Source: Physcomitrium patens (lineage: Eukaryota > Streptophyta > Bryopsida > Funariales > Funariaceae). Taken from it: a stretch of 64,000 nt of DNA. The notes beneath the pieces are model-generated. The model made no database searches. It was not told where the DNA came from and saw nothing but the letters and a program-made list of their open reading frames with translations. The DNA lies in assembly GCF_000002425.4 (NCBI RefSeq), contig NC_037259.1, forward strand, positions 5,857,481 through 5,921,480, in the 5' to 3' direction. The position numbers were made by a program, and so were the translations under genes. Below are positions 25,255-36,095 of this stretch, piece by piece (position 1 is the first letter of the stretch; each line of letters starts with the position of its first letter).

Positions 25255-25335
25255 GAGGTTGGATTCATTAATATCACAAATCAGAAAAGGTCTTCTCCTC
25301 TCTGCCAACTCTTTCTATTGTTGTACTATACCTAT
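25255..25335 (+). pseudogene. A pol, start of protease region (interrupted)
   Basis: A pol sequence resumes after E2 and stops at the CCTAT target of OTA-1; it continues at 32810. Confidence 0.7.
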
Positions 25336-26127
25336 TGTGATTGCTCATTTTACTTATTCCAGAAAAAACCTCCCAGAATAAATCTGTATAGGGAGATGCG
25401 AACACGGGGAATGACTAATTATTTAAGCGTTCACATTAGGGTCACACAATCAATTACCTCTTGAATGTATCGTCTCTATTTCTAATATCTAAATACACAA
25501 GGAAACTATAATCTCCTCTTTCTCCTTATCGGTTTCTTCCTTACAGCAATTCAGTCATACCAATAACTACTATTTCTACCAATATATTCACCCTCATAAT
25601 CTCCAATTGTAATACTACGCCCTCATAGCTTTTAGCACACAATTATCCTCATTCCAATCATTGGAATTCTTCACACAGAACTGCCATGCACATTACGGTG
25701 TTTCACACAAACACAGACTGATTCTCTCTGCTCAACTACAATCAGATTTCAGCATTCAATCTTTCTTCTTCTCAAATAATACCAATCACATTTCCATTCC
25801 ATAATTTACTTCACAATATTCAGAAACTCTCAATCCTCTTATTCAAAGAAAATAACAAACAAAAGAAAAGAGGTAGCACCAAGCTTATCCCGGCTCACAA
25901 CTATCACAGCAATGGCCCTTGGCTCATGACTATCATAGTCTCGCACCTTAATTAACTTCTACAACTTCTATATACTTTCCCTTGATTCTCCAAATTTTAA
26001 CCGTAATTCTGTAATTAATCGCTTTTAAGAACTAAATCACTCATCTGTCCTCTTGAATTTCCTATTATATGGACTATTAATATATTTTATCAATATCTTT
26101 CAAAAATGAATTAATATCTATTCTACA
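25336..26127 (-). repeat. OTA-1 3' LTR
   Basis: 792 bp. The 3' LTR in element sense, preceded on minus by a G-rich purine tract. Confidence 0.95.
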
Positions 26128-26140
26128 TAGCCCCACTCCT
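26128..26140 (-). other. OTA-1 polypurine tract
   Basis: Read on minus: AGGAGTGGGGCTA directly before the LTR. Confidence 0.7.
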
Positions 26141-26652
26141 ATCTGTGCAGCATCCTCGCAAACACTTAATTGATACCTATCTAAAAATTATCTAACAAAA
26201 TTCTACAGAAATTGCGATCCCTCTAGCCTATCTAATTAATCAATTACTGTAGTATCTGTTATTGGTTCCACCAATTCCGGTTCCAACTGTAACTCCTCTT
26301 CTTCTTCTTCCAGTCCATCGACTCTTTCTTCAACTGGTTTGATAGATCTTTATTATACTCACCCAGTACATGGACTTGAGCTTCCAATTTTAAGATCTGG
26401 ACATCCCAAAGTTCTAATTTTTGTTGCTGCTCATCTATTCTGAAACATCTTCAATGGATACTTGTGATCGGTTCCTCACTGTTAGCTCTTAACTGGAACT
26501 ACTACTCTCGAAAATACAAGAAATATAAGAAAATGGCACTCTAGTCAATCCAAAACAACACCACAAAACGACTTTAACTGGTGCCCCACTCCTATTCTTT
26601 TACTACTTGGTGATAATGACAACATGTTATCCATACTGTCTGTGAAAGGTAA

Positions 26653-26925
26653 TTAGAAGTAATCTTTCTTGATGGCCACATTAAGTTTTCGGAAATCCTG
26701 ATAAATTCGGATTTTTTCATTCTTTTTTGGCACCATCACAATTGGCGACACCCATGTACTATGCGGAACATCATAAATAAAATCCACGTCGAGAAGTTTA
26801 TCCAATTCTTCTTTCACTAAAAAGAAATATTTTGGATCAAACTGGTGTTGTCTTTGACAAACTGGCGTAACGTCCTCCTCCAAAATAATCTGGTGCTCAC
26901 ATATGTCAATTGGAATCCCTTTCAA
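26653..26925 (-). pseudogene. OTA-1 reverse transcriptase, N-terminal part
   Basis: 90 residues covering the start of a Ty3/gypsy RT: VKEELDKLLDVDFI, then STWVSPIVMVPKKN, then FRKLN...KKDYF. The SxWVSPI-VPKK and DFRKLN blocks are typical of the Athila/Tat branch. The catalytic palm motif is not recognised downstream; the rest of the element up to the LTR (26141-26652) is non-coding and probably 3' leader. Confidence 0.85.
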
Positions 26926-27399
26926 ATCTGCATACGACCACGCAAAGGCAGATTTGTGATGGATGAAAAACTATTTCCAAGCATCCAATTCCGTACCGAT
27001 AATACTGGCATATATTTTAATTAGCTGTGGCATTTCGTTGGTGCCCAAGTTAATGGATTGACACACAGGGTCTTCAACAACCTCTGATTTAATTGTCTTC
27101 TCCTGATCTGAATATCTTGTATTATCCGACATATAAGAACCATCCAAATCTGATTCCAATGTGTTGACTCTATTGACTACAAAATTATTCATCTATTTGG
27201 TAATAGCATGATCCGAGTTAGTCGCATCCTCTTGATGCAGTAAATATTCACCGAGACCTCCACATTGGTAGACTCTTGCCTTTACTGTTGAAGTATTTTT
27301 TCCTACCCCAAATTGTGGTGAACCTATAGCATCGTCATCTGCCTCAATCGATTGACTCTCGTTGTCCAATATAAATTCTGATTCTGGCAATTGAGATTA

Positions 27400-27745
27400 T
27401 CCATGATATTATACTGGATACATCTGTAAAACAATCTGGTCATGGCCTTTTCCAATTGTCAATGTACCTCGACTCCAATCGTTCTTAGCTTTGGCTTGAT
27501 AAAGCCAAGCTCTGTCCAATAAAATGGGATACGATAACATAGAACTCTGTAATCAGAATACAATATAATCAATTTTGTATGTCAATCCCACAATTACAGT
27601 AGCAATATTTCGTAAAATTCCCATTGGCTTTATCCGACTATGATCAGCCATTCGCAAGGCCAATGTTGTTGGTAGCAATTGCTTTAGATGCAAGTCCTCT
27701 ATTATATCCGCATTCATTAAATTCACACAGGAGCCACCATCAAGT
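27400..27745 (-). pseudogene. OTA-1 retropepsin-like protease region
   Basis: Minus-strand patches give DGGSCVNLMN (the D-x-G-S/A active-site position), LALRMADHSRIKPMGI, and LLDRAWLYQAKAKNDW. These follow the plant Ty3/gypsy protease pattern (catalytic loop, L-MAD--KP-G, LLGRPWL---A). It lies between gag and RT as expected. Confidence 0.7.
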
Positions 27746-27846
27746 TGTACCCTTGGAATTCAAATACCATCGATTGATACATCGATTGTTGGTGCTCCCG
27801 GATCTAGGTTTAAGCTAACTTCATGAATTTCTTTAGTGTGGGATCT

Positions 27847-29391
27847 TCATCGTGTTAGCGCTGAATTCAATGTAAATCGATATTTAGGTGCTATAGCCAA
27901 AAGTTGCTTCATTATAATTGAAGGCTTAATAACATCCAAATCCTTCAGAATGTCGTAGGGTTCCATATTGAGAGTAATTCCTAATGCTCTTTTGCGTTTC
28001 ATTGATTTGAGTTTAAATCCGTGATGTAAAATAGTCTTCCGCCCTGGACTCAAAATTGGAACAGCAGCAAGAACTTCCTTGGAATTCTTACCCTCGAGAG
28101 GATCTTTCAATGGATAGGATGTTTCTCAAAACTACGTAGAGATTGGAACTGCTTGGAACGAAATCAAAGCCTCTATAATTGGAACCTCATTGGGTTGTAC
28201 CACTGAGTCAGGTCTCATACTGGGTACGAAGCCCATAATAGGACCTGGATTGAATGGTCCACGCAAATTGGTACGTGGAACCAAATTAGGTTCCTTAGTC
28301 TCTTGAGGTCTCAATATTGAGATACGTCCCAATACTGATATTGGTTCATTTAGCCCTATGGACGACACTACTTGCTCTCCTGTGATTGGTTCATCCATGT
28401 CTTGAATTACATTCTTATCTTTTTGTTGGCCTCTGGTAAGCACTGCGTTCACTACCTCGATACGATGTACTGGTGCGTCTCATTGAACAGGGCCTTTGTC
28501 CTCCGCCAGTTGGCTTATTTGCATTTGCTGGTCCCAATTATTATAATTAAAGGGCGCATTACACTGCTGATAAGTGTGACCAGACTGCTTACAATTTCCA
28601 CATATTGGAGTATAGTCATCACTGGCTCTGGGATTGCGACATTTGTTGGCATAATGACCAATCTGTTTGCAACAAAAACAACGAAGTGGTCTCCTGCCAA
28701 CTCCTTCAAGGATATTAGGTGTCTCTATTGGTATATAACAGCTAGGTCTGTTCCATGTCGGATGAGTAAAGGATCCTGGTTGATCCATTGTTACTGTAGA
28801 GTCTAGCATTGGCTTCATCATGGGTGGATATTGATGGTATCTTGGTTGGTTCATCACCAATCCGTAAGTATTAGATACACCTTTTTGGTGAAATTAAGAG
28901 TTTAAAAAATTTGAATAATTCTTGTTTTGTTTATTCGCTCGATTTCCATTCTAGCCAAACCTATTATTCATCTGTACTTAATTGACATCCTACGAAGTTG
29001 GTTGAGTCATAATCTGGTTACTGAGTTGTTTTTGCTTCCATAAATTCCAATAGTTGGTGATAATATGCTTGCCCCCACAAAAGGTACATTGTATAGTCAT
29101 TTGGAGTAGTGAAGGACATTTTGTTACTAAATGACCTTGTCGCTTACAATTGCTGCACCAGACATTGGGACACATATTGGTTGGTTTATACTTTTTTTCT
29201 TTATCCTTGGCCAGATTCACAGCCAATTCATCCATTTTTTTTGTCAATGTTAACAGCAATGACTCATTGGAATCTCTTGATACTAATGCCTTTGGCAATT
29301 CCTTCGTAGGTATTAGTTTTTGATGCACTGAATAAGGTACATACGGATGTGATGATGATGGTGGTACAGCTTGCAATGGAACGGCATCCAC
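27847..29391 (-). pseudogene. OTA-1 gag, C-terminal part with zinc knuckles
   Basis: Three CCHC-type knuckles are visible: CSNCKRQGHLVTKC (29060-29150 region), CFCCKQIGHYANKC and CGNCKQSGHTYQQC (28560-28700 region). A proline-rich linker (28132-28452) and a basic stretch (27847-28110) follow. Two or more knuckles in a long gag are usual for Athila/Tat-like elements. Broken. Confidence 0.8.
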
Positions 29392-29447
29392 TATTCCCTA
29401 TGGATTTGTACCATAATCATTCCTTCTCAGATAACCTTCCCATGCGT

Positions 29448-30697
29448 TGTCGGGGTAGAGAGGTTTTGCCTCAAGAAAGCACTGAGCTTCTGGCTATCAC
29501 TAATTGCTCAATCAAGCTTAAAATAAGGAAAACCTAATTTTATATATATAAGTTCTCCTTTTGGGACAATTACACCAAATACTTAAGTCTTAAATAACCA
29601 ACAATACCCAAAATATGGTAGAAGTACTCTAAAACCTTGTATTTCCTTGTGTGGAAATTCTCCCAAACCTCAATACCTCATAACTCTTGATCCAACCGTC
29701 TAAACAAGATCAAAATGTACATAAAGTACTGATATGTTGTTATTAATTTGTACAACAAATTTCAATCGCAAATTCGTTGTGAATCTTGAGATATCTTCAA
29801 AACCCTAACAGTCGCTATAAACCCTAATTTTTATATATCCATGCACAATTTTCTTTATATCTCACAAACCATAAGTTCAAATGCCACAAAACTTGTATAG
29901 ATACATTTTCAACACAAATTTTTACATTCTATCAAAGTTTGAGCCAAAATTTCGTTCGAAAATTCAAGTTATGGCTCCTAACACTACTTTGAACAAAACC
30001 GCTCACTTACTGCCTTTGATTTGAATGCGCTGTCTTTAACTCCCTATAACTCCTTCATATAAACTCCAAATGCAAAATTTCCTTCGCAAAAGATGTATGA
30101 ATTGAAGTTGCCCTTCCAGCCGCACCTTCCGATCTCCAAAAGCTTCCGTAACACTCCTCTTAAACTCAAAAGAGTAACAGTAGGTCTCAAATTGACATCT
30201 TAACTTCAAACGGCTATAACTTATTCACCCTAACTCCAAATCCTATAAAATTTGTACAAAAATTGTAGCCAAAACCCTAACTTTACAACCCTTGCCTTTG
30301 ATTTCCTAATGGCCTCTTTGAAGTCGCCGAAACCCTTATTAAGGTCGCGGGCAGCCTCCTAAAAGCCCATTGGGCATGGATTTCGACCAATGGGGATGAA
30401 GATCCTTATTTCTACCTTCATCCAACCATGCCTTGGTTTCATCCCTCTCAATTAACCTCCTATTAGTTTAAATCTTCATCTTTAGGCCCCTATCTCCTCT
30501 CAAGGCTTTATACTTAACATTAAGGTTCTATAACTTTTATATACTATAATCAAATTAAGTAAGGAAAATAAAATAAAGTTTTCTCTACCAACTCTTTTTA
30601 ATTTAATCTATTATCCACTCTAACATACATTTAGATTTATTAACATTTAATGTGTTCTAACTAATTTTTACATACTATAAGCATTTATACTACGATA
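29448..30697 (+). mobile_element. E5: E-family insertion in OTA-1 gag
   Basis: About 1.25 kb non-coding. It starts TGTCGGGG and the next 50 bases follow the E pattern (CTCAAGAAAGC...GCTTCTGGCT). It ends CTACGATA. Flanks GCGT (29444-29447) and ACGT (30698-30701). It separates the gag parts 29391 and 30790. E identity rests on both ends plus the flank pattern. Confidence 0.6.
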
Positions 30698-30789
30698 ACG
30701 TCATTCCAATTTGTTATTTGATAACCTCCTTGAGATGGAATCATCGTGGCTCCAATTGTTAAGTTTTGGTCATAGTGATATTCTTCCCA

Positions 30790-31758
30790 CACTTTTGGTT
30801 ACTCAAAAGATGATGCAATGGTGGCTGATTGGGCCTCCTTTACAAACATCTTCAATTCTGGTAGGTGTAGTCCATTAATCAATATGGACAACACAAACGA
30901 TTCCGGCATTTGGTTATTTGTCCATTTTCAAAGTATATTTGCTACACGACCATAATATGACTATACTGCTTCCCCTGGTACCATTCTGCTATTTATTAAT
31001 TTTTCTCTAAGACGTTCTTCAAAACCAATTGGTCGAAAATGGGCTAAAAATGTATTTTTCAATGCCTCCCAATTGATAAATTGTTCCACAAGTTGGCGGT
31101 TATACCACTCAAACACTATGTCTTTCAATGTCGCTGGTAGCCATCTCAATCAAATGTCTTCTATTCTTCCATTATTAGCTACACATGTTGTAAGAAACTG
31201 AGAAAAATGTTGATCGGGATCCGCATCCAAAAATCCCCAAAAAATAGGTAGTGACTTGATACTAGTCGTTCGATTGTCCACTACATCCATTTGTACTGCA
31301 ATCGGAATGATTGGTCCTGTAGACGTCATTAAAGATGCCGGTGTTCCGCTTAATTCCTTATTAAAATAAAAACTATCTTCCGTAAAAGTCTTTTTCGGAC
31401 TTCCAGGCCTTCCCGATTGACTATTATTATCTCCAAATAATTTTACTGGTTGAATATGAGGTGAATACAACAGGTTTTGATATACTCTAAATTGGTCTTT
31501 ATTAGCAAGTGATTTATTTCGATCTTTAGAACCACTCTTGTTAGGATCAGACGTATTTCTAATTGAGAAAATACCCAGTGGGGTACCTAATTCCTCTGTG
31601 CCTTCCTCGTTTTCCATTAACGACTTTGAGAGGTATGCTGGACTATTAGCAGCACTCCTTGCGAGTGTTCTTGGCAATTTCTTTAACGGTATGTACTTCT
31701 GAAATATTAGAGGTCGATCGCCTTTTGGATATGATTGAATATACCGACAGACAGGCAA
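30790..31758 (-). pseudogene. OTA-1 gag, N-terminal and capsid-like part
   Basis: 31150-31758 codes a basic N-terminal stretch ending in an FWGFLDADPDQHFSQF block. 30961-31149 is the classical retrotransposon gag core (RWLPATLKDIVFEWYNRQL, then W-x-x-L---FLAHFRP). The core is the most recognisable part of the family. Broken. Confidence 0.8.
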
Positions 31759-31993
31759 CCACGGCGTAATCCATTTTTATCAATGCTTCTTTTTCAATTC
31801 ACGATCTTGCTCATTATGCAATAAATTTCTCGCTTTCAATCACTCTATTCTTTTCTTTGATTGCTTTATTCTCTTTGTTGTTAAATTCTCATTCTTAATA
31901 ACCATACTCTTTCATTATTTCTACTAAGTTTACTTCTTAATCTCCTTTACTGCTTCGATAGTTAATTCCTAACATTCAATAATGTTGTCAATA

Positions 31994-32009
31994 CCCAACA
32001 GCGGCGCCA
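31994..32009 (-). other. OTA-1 primer binding site (tRNA-Asp type)
   Basis: Read on minus: TGGCGCCGCTGTTGGG, three bases inside the 5' LTR. It closely matches the complement of the tRNA-Asp 3' end used by Athila/Tat elements. Confidence 0.85.
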
Positions 32010-32012
32010 AAA

Positions 32013-32804
32013 TGTGATTGCTCGTTTTGCTTATTCTGGAAGAAACCTCCAAGAATAAATCTGTATAGGGAGATTCGAATATGGGGAATGACTAGTTGCT
32101 TAAGCGTTTACGTCAGGGTCATACAATCAATTACTTCCTGAATATATCGTCTCTATTTCCAATATCTAAATACACAAGGAAACTATAATCTTCTCCTTCA
32201 CCTTATCAGTCTCTTCCTTACAGCAATTCAGTCATACCAATAACTGCTATTTCTACCAATATATTCACCCTCATAATCTCCAACTGTAATACTGTGCCCT
32301 CACAGCTTTCAGTACATAATTATCTTCATTCCAATCATTGGAATTCTTCACACAGAACTGCCATGCACATTACGGTGTTTCACACAAAGACAAACTGATT
32401 CTCTCTGCTCAATTACAATCAGATTTTAGCATTCAATCTTTCTTCTTCTCAAATAATACCAATCACATTTCCATTCCATAATTTACTTCACAATATTCAA
32501 AAACTCTCAATCCTCTTATTCAAAGAAAATAACAAACAAAAGAAAAGAGGTAGCACCAAGCTTATCCCGACTCACAACTATCACAGCAATGGCCCTTGGC
32601 TCATGACTATCATAGTTTCGCACCTTAATTAACTTCTACAACTTCTATATACTTTCCCTTGATTCTCCAAATTTTAACCGTAATTCTATAATTAATCACT
32701 TTTAAGAACTAAATCACTCATCCGTCCTCTTGAATTTCCTATTATATGAACTATTAATATATTTTATCAATATCTTTCAAAAAAAATTTAATATCTATTC
32801 TACA
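32013..32804 (-). repeat. OTA-1 5' LTR
   Basis: 792 bp, TG...CA, equal in length to the 3' LTR. Confidence 0.95.
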
Positions 32805-32809
32805 CCTAT

Positions 32810-33364
32810 ACAATGAAGAATCACAAAATTAGAGTGTCATGCATTATTTTACTTGGAGTCTTTGCATGTTTTATTGATAAAGAATTTTCTAGATCTCATA
32901 AAATCTGTATGGTCAAAAAATCCAAAGCCATACATGTAGAAGTAATAGATGATCGACCTTTATCATTTGAAGACATCACTCATGACATGATTCTATTAGA
33001 ATTAACCTTTGACAACTATAGCAGCCAAATAGTATTCAACATCATTAGCTCACTATCAAGTCCATTCATTTTAGAATTCTTATGCTTTGAAAAATACAAT
33101 CTATGGGTTGATTAGATATCCTAAAAGTTAGAATTTTTTTTAGTACATCATAGAACCCCCAGACCAATGAAAAAGCTTCTAACATTCAACAAGCCAAAAC
33201 TTAAACAACATTTATTTATTGAAGCTAGAGCATTTTTAAGGGCAGCCAAACATGGCACAACATTTGTTGTCTATACAAATCCATGATCGGAACCTATGGT
33301 TGCTACAACAATAGTTCTGAAGGTGTATAAGGATTTTACAGATGTATTTAAAAAAAAAATATAG
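32810..33364 (+). pseudogene. A pol, protease region (continued)
   Basis: Continues directly from 25335. It contains the family protease blocks FACFIDKEFSRSHKI and VHVEVIDDRPLSFEDITHD, matching B (CFLDEEFAKRHKI and VHVEVIDGRPLLSGNVTHE). It is interrupted by E3 before the RT. Decayed. Confidence 0.8.
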
Positions 33365-33484
33365 TATTATATTGTAACACGACTATATGTTGAAAATATA
33401 AATGAAAAAGTTTTTATTAATATTTTGTCATCTTGGATGTTAGAAACAGTGGTCAATTCCAATACCAATGTTTAAAGGCCAGTT

Positions 33485-33688
33485 AATGTCACCCCATTGC
33501 AAGCTATACCACCGAATGTGACAACAGCGTATGCTCTACTAGCATCATCAAACCAAGTATCCTCCGTATCAATGGGACAACCAGGAATATTTTTTAACCC
33601 TACATGGAACAAGCCTATTAGGTATATAGTGGAAGAGACATCCAATATGCTTGATGGAGGTACAAGAAGACCACTTTGTTATTTTCGT
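33485..33688 (+). pseudogene. OTA-like gag fragment (left half), inside E3
   Basis: It codes blocks matching OTA-1 gag upstream of the zinc knuckles (PLQAIPP, MGQPGIFFNPTWNKP, ETSNMLDGG-RRPL; OTA-1: PLQAVPP, MDQPGSFTHPTWNRP, ETPNILEGVGRRPL). It is split at the first knuckle by E4. Confidence 0.75.
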
Positions 33689-34337
33689 TGTCGTATTACG
33701 TGCTTTCCTGCTCGAGAACGCGTCGGGCGTCTGGCTGTAGAAGGTAGTATGGAGATTCGCCAATAGTCAAGCAGTCTATCAGTTTTTGACTATTAGAATA
33801 TAAACGACTGCAAGAATACACCGTAAATCTATACGGATGCCCCTTCGACTGCTCGCCGAAGTCCTTTTTGTCTCGACCGGTAGGTCTCTAAACGTTATAG
33901 AGAACCCCGAACAATCCAACTGTTAATCTTCGATACTGCTTTGTACTTACAATCTTGTATCCACTGACTCTCTTGTTAGATTAACCCAATAAATTTCATT
34001 CACTCCGCATACTCAATCCTATAGACACCCTTTTAATTCTTCAATCTCAGACGTAACTCGATTTCACAAAACAGTCAAGACTAATCAAACCCACTTCATT
34101 AAAAATCCCGATTCACCATTACAACACTGACTTCAGCAACGATTGCCTCAGTCCTCCCAAAACTCTATGAAGAAGAAAAATCCAATTCTCCGTCTTTTCT
34201 TCCCCGACCCTAAGCATGAAGCTCCTCTCCAATCTCCTTGATCTTCGAAAACCTCCAATCAAAACCAAACTAGTAACCTTGAAAAAAGCTTGAAGCTAGC
34301 TATCATGGACATACATTGGAAGATTCTTCAAATATTC

Positions 34338-34395
34338 TTCTAGAATATTCTCTAAAGATTTTCTAAAGATTCCTTTAGAAGGTTCTAGAATATTC
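34338..34395 (+). promoter_or_regulatory. Heat-shock-element-like motifs in B 5' LTR
   Basis: TTCtaGAAtaTTC at 34338-34350 (three perfect inverted nGAAn units) and GAAggTTCtaGAAtaTTC at 34378-34395 (four perfect units). They are some 105-160 bp upstream of the TATA box. The HSE consensus is alternating nGAAn and nTTCn. The binding role is inferred. Confidence 0.7.
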
Positions 34396-34499
34396 TGATA
34401 GATTCTAGGAAGTTGCTCGAGAAGTTTCCTAATTAGTAGAAGTTGTTGGAGAAGCGTCCTAGTTAGCAAAAGTAGCTCGAGAAGCTTCCTATTCAGTAG

Positions 34500-34507
34500 T
34501 ATATATA
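34500..34507 (+). promoter_or_regulatory. B 5' LTR TATA box
   Basis: TATATATA, at the same place relative to the palindrome in B, C1 and C2 LTRs. Confidence 0.75.
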
Positions 34508-34510
34508 GGA

Positions 34511-34540
34511 GTCGAGGCTGAAGGGTTCTTCAGTCTCGAC
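34511..34540 (+). promoter_or_regulatory. TATA-proximal palindrome in B 5' LTR
   Basis: Arms GTCGAGGCTGAAG (34511-34523) and CTTCAGTCTCGAC (34528-34540), loop GGTT. Twelve Watson-Crick pairs and one G-T. Repeated in the 3' LTR at 40247-40276. Confidence 0.85.
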
Positions 34541-34690
34541 AACACCTCTCTTGGAGTTCTAGCTCACCTTTCTGGTGTTGTTCTTATACTCATCTGTTTA
34601 ATCTAGTTCTGCCACTTCTTTTTGAACTTCTTGTTAGATTTCAAGTCTGTATTTTGTGTCCGTGACAGTTTGTCGAGACTGCATTTTCAT

Positions 34691-34702
34691 TGGTATCAGA
34701 GC
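34691..34702 (+). other. B primer binding site (initiator-Met tRNA type)
   Basis: TGGTATCAGAGC, the standard plant initiator-Met primer site, but placed 23 nt after the LTR end rather than directly at it. Confidence 0.85.
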
Positions 34703-34970
34703 TAGTTCCTTCTTGTTAGAGAGTGGATTACCCCTCTTCTTGAAGGTGTGCTAGTGTTTTAGAGGTTGCGGATTACCCTCCTCTAAACTGATATCTCTTC
34801 TTTCTCAATATTGGAGCCTTATTCTTCTTGGAGAGAGTGGATTACCCCTCATCTTGGAGTCTTAAGGCGTTTTAGAGGTTGCGGAGTACTCTCCTCTGAA
34901 CCAATATTGTCCTCTTGTCAAAACTCTTTTTTCTTCTTTCTGAAGGTTAGCCGAAGGTTAAGACGTTAAA

Positions 34971-35969
34971 ATGGCTGAAAGTTTGGAATCCAAACTAGAC
35001 GCCATCATAAATGCTCTTGCCTCGTTGTCACATAGGACAACAGAGATCGAAGGAGTCATGGTAGGACTCCATAACAATGGAGCATTTGGGATAGCGCCAT
35101 CTAAAGCATATCAGCCTCAAACTTCTGCGCCAGAAGAAGCAGTTCTACCTCCATTTCAACAAGATCGAGTAGTCCTACAACGAAAGGAGCCTCAAGTTAG
35201 TCTTCCGGATAAGTTTGATGGAACTCGTTCCAAGTTTTGAGGTTTTGTCAACCAAATCAGGTTGATAACAATTTTACAGCCCGAACGTTATCCGACGGAG
35301 GAAGCGCGTGTTGGGCTTGTTGGAACCTTGCTTACAGTACAAGCTCTATCTTGGTTTACTCCCTTGTTCGAGAAGCGATCGCCAATCCTGAGCAACTTTG
35401 AAACGTTCTTAGAGGCGTTTGCAGAAGCATTTGGCGAGCATGATAAAGTTCGATGGGCTACAACAAAGATCCGATCGCTACGATAAGGAACACGCTCTGC
35501 ATCAGTCTATGCCTCGGATTTCAGACAATTGGCAAGTGACATTAATTGGGGTGAAGAGGCGTTGGTGAGTCAGTTTTATTGGGGCTTGAAGGATGATGTG
35601 AAGGACTTGCTGTTATCTCTTCTTGATCCTCAAACGCTCAACGAAGCTATTAGCCAAGCTGTAAAGTGTGACAACCGCCTATTCCAGCGTCGCCAAGACC
35701 AACGTCCAAGACACCAAATGACTCGTTACGACATGACTATGTCTGCAAATAGCTTAAACTCACATCCGGAGGCAACAGACATGCAAATCGACACGGCGCG
35801 TGTCCGATCTCTTACTCCAATAGAGAAGAAACGGCGTATGGAGGAAGGGTTATGTTTGTACTGTGGAGAAGGTCACAAGGTTGGAAATTGCCCAAAGAAG
35901 CAAAATTGGCACCTTGTCAAGACTAGAAGTGCGATGATTCCGGAAAATGACGATGCCCAGCCACAGTAG
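34971..35969 (+). CDS. B gag
   Basis: The start ATG at 34971 follows the leader. The N-terminus looks helical (SKLDAIINALASLSHRT). The capsid-like region begins with the conserved KFDGTRSKF block (about residue 82) and continues through QALSWFTPLFEK, FAEAFGEHDK and the VKCDNRLFQRR helix. A single CCHC zinc knuckle (CLYCGEGHKVGNC) precedes a lysine-rich tail. Gag ends at a motif, TAGGAACCGTGCGGCTGG, whose counterparts are found in A, C1 and C2 and mark the gag-pol junction. The capsid-like part resembles Tcn1-type chromoviruses rather than typical angiosperm ones. A few breaks. Confidence 0.9.
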
Positions 35970-36095
35970 GAACCGTGCGGCTGGACAATCTAATATCACG
36001 ACAACAATCAGGTTCCTCCTTCTTTGTCCAACCTGCCCGTTGTTTTACAATTCCTTTGTTTTTAGGCCCTCAAAAACAAAAAAACTTTAGCTTTA

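Larger units (their letters stand above)
25336..32804 (-). mobile_element. OTA-1: Athila/Tat-like Ty3/gypsy element
   Basis: Minus-strand element with two 792-bp LTRs (25336-26127 and 32013-32804), TG...CA ends, and a perfect 5-bp target duplication CCTAT (25331-25335 and 32805-32809). The primer site next to the right LTR matches the 3' end of tRNA-Asp (TGGCGCCGCTGTTGGG, read on minus). LTR identity by eye is about 94%, with nearly all differences being transitions. Gag, a protease and the start of RT are present; later pol domains are not recognised. E5 lies inside gag. Many lesions. Confidence 0.92.
34301..34667 (+). repeat. B 5' LTR
   Basis: 367 bp, ends in GTGACA. U3 holds heat-shock-like motifs; TATA at 34500-34507 and the palindrome at 34511-34540. 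Confidence 0.95.

Noticed and set aside
28372-29537. Several plus-strand ORFs opposite the OTA-1 gag
   Set aside because: Antisense shadows of the cysteine- and proline-rich gag.
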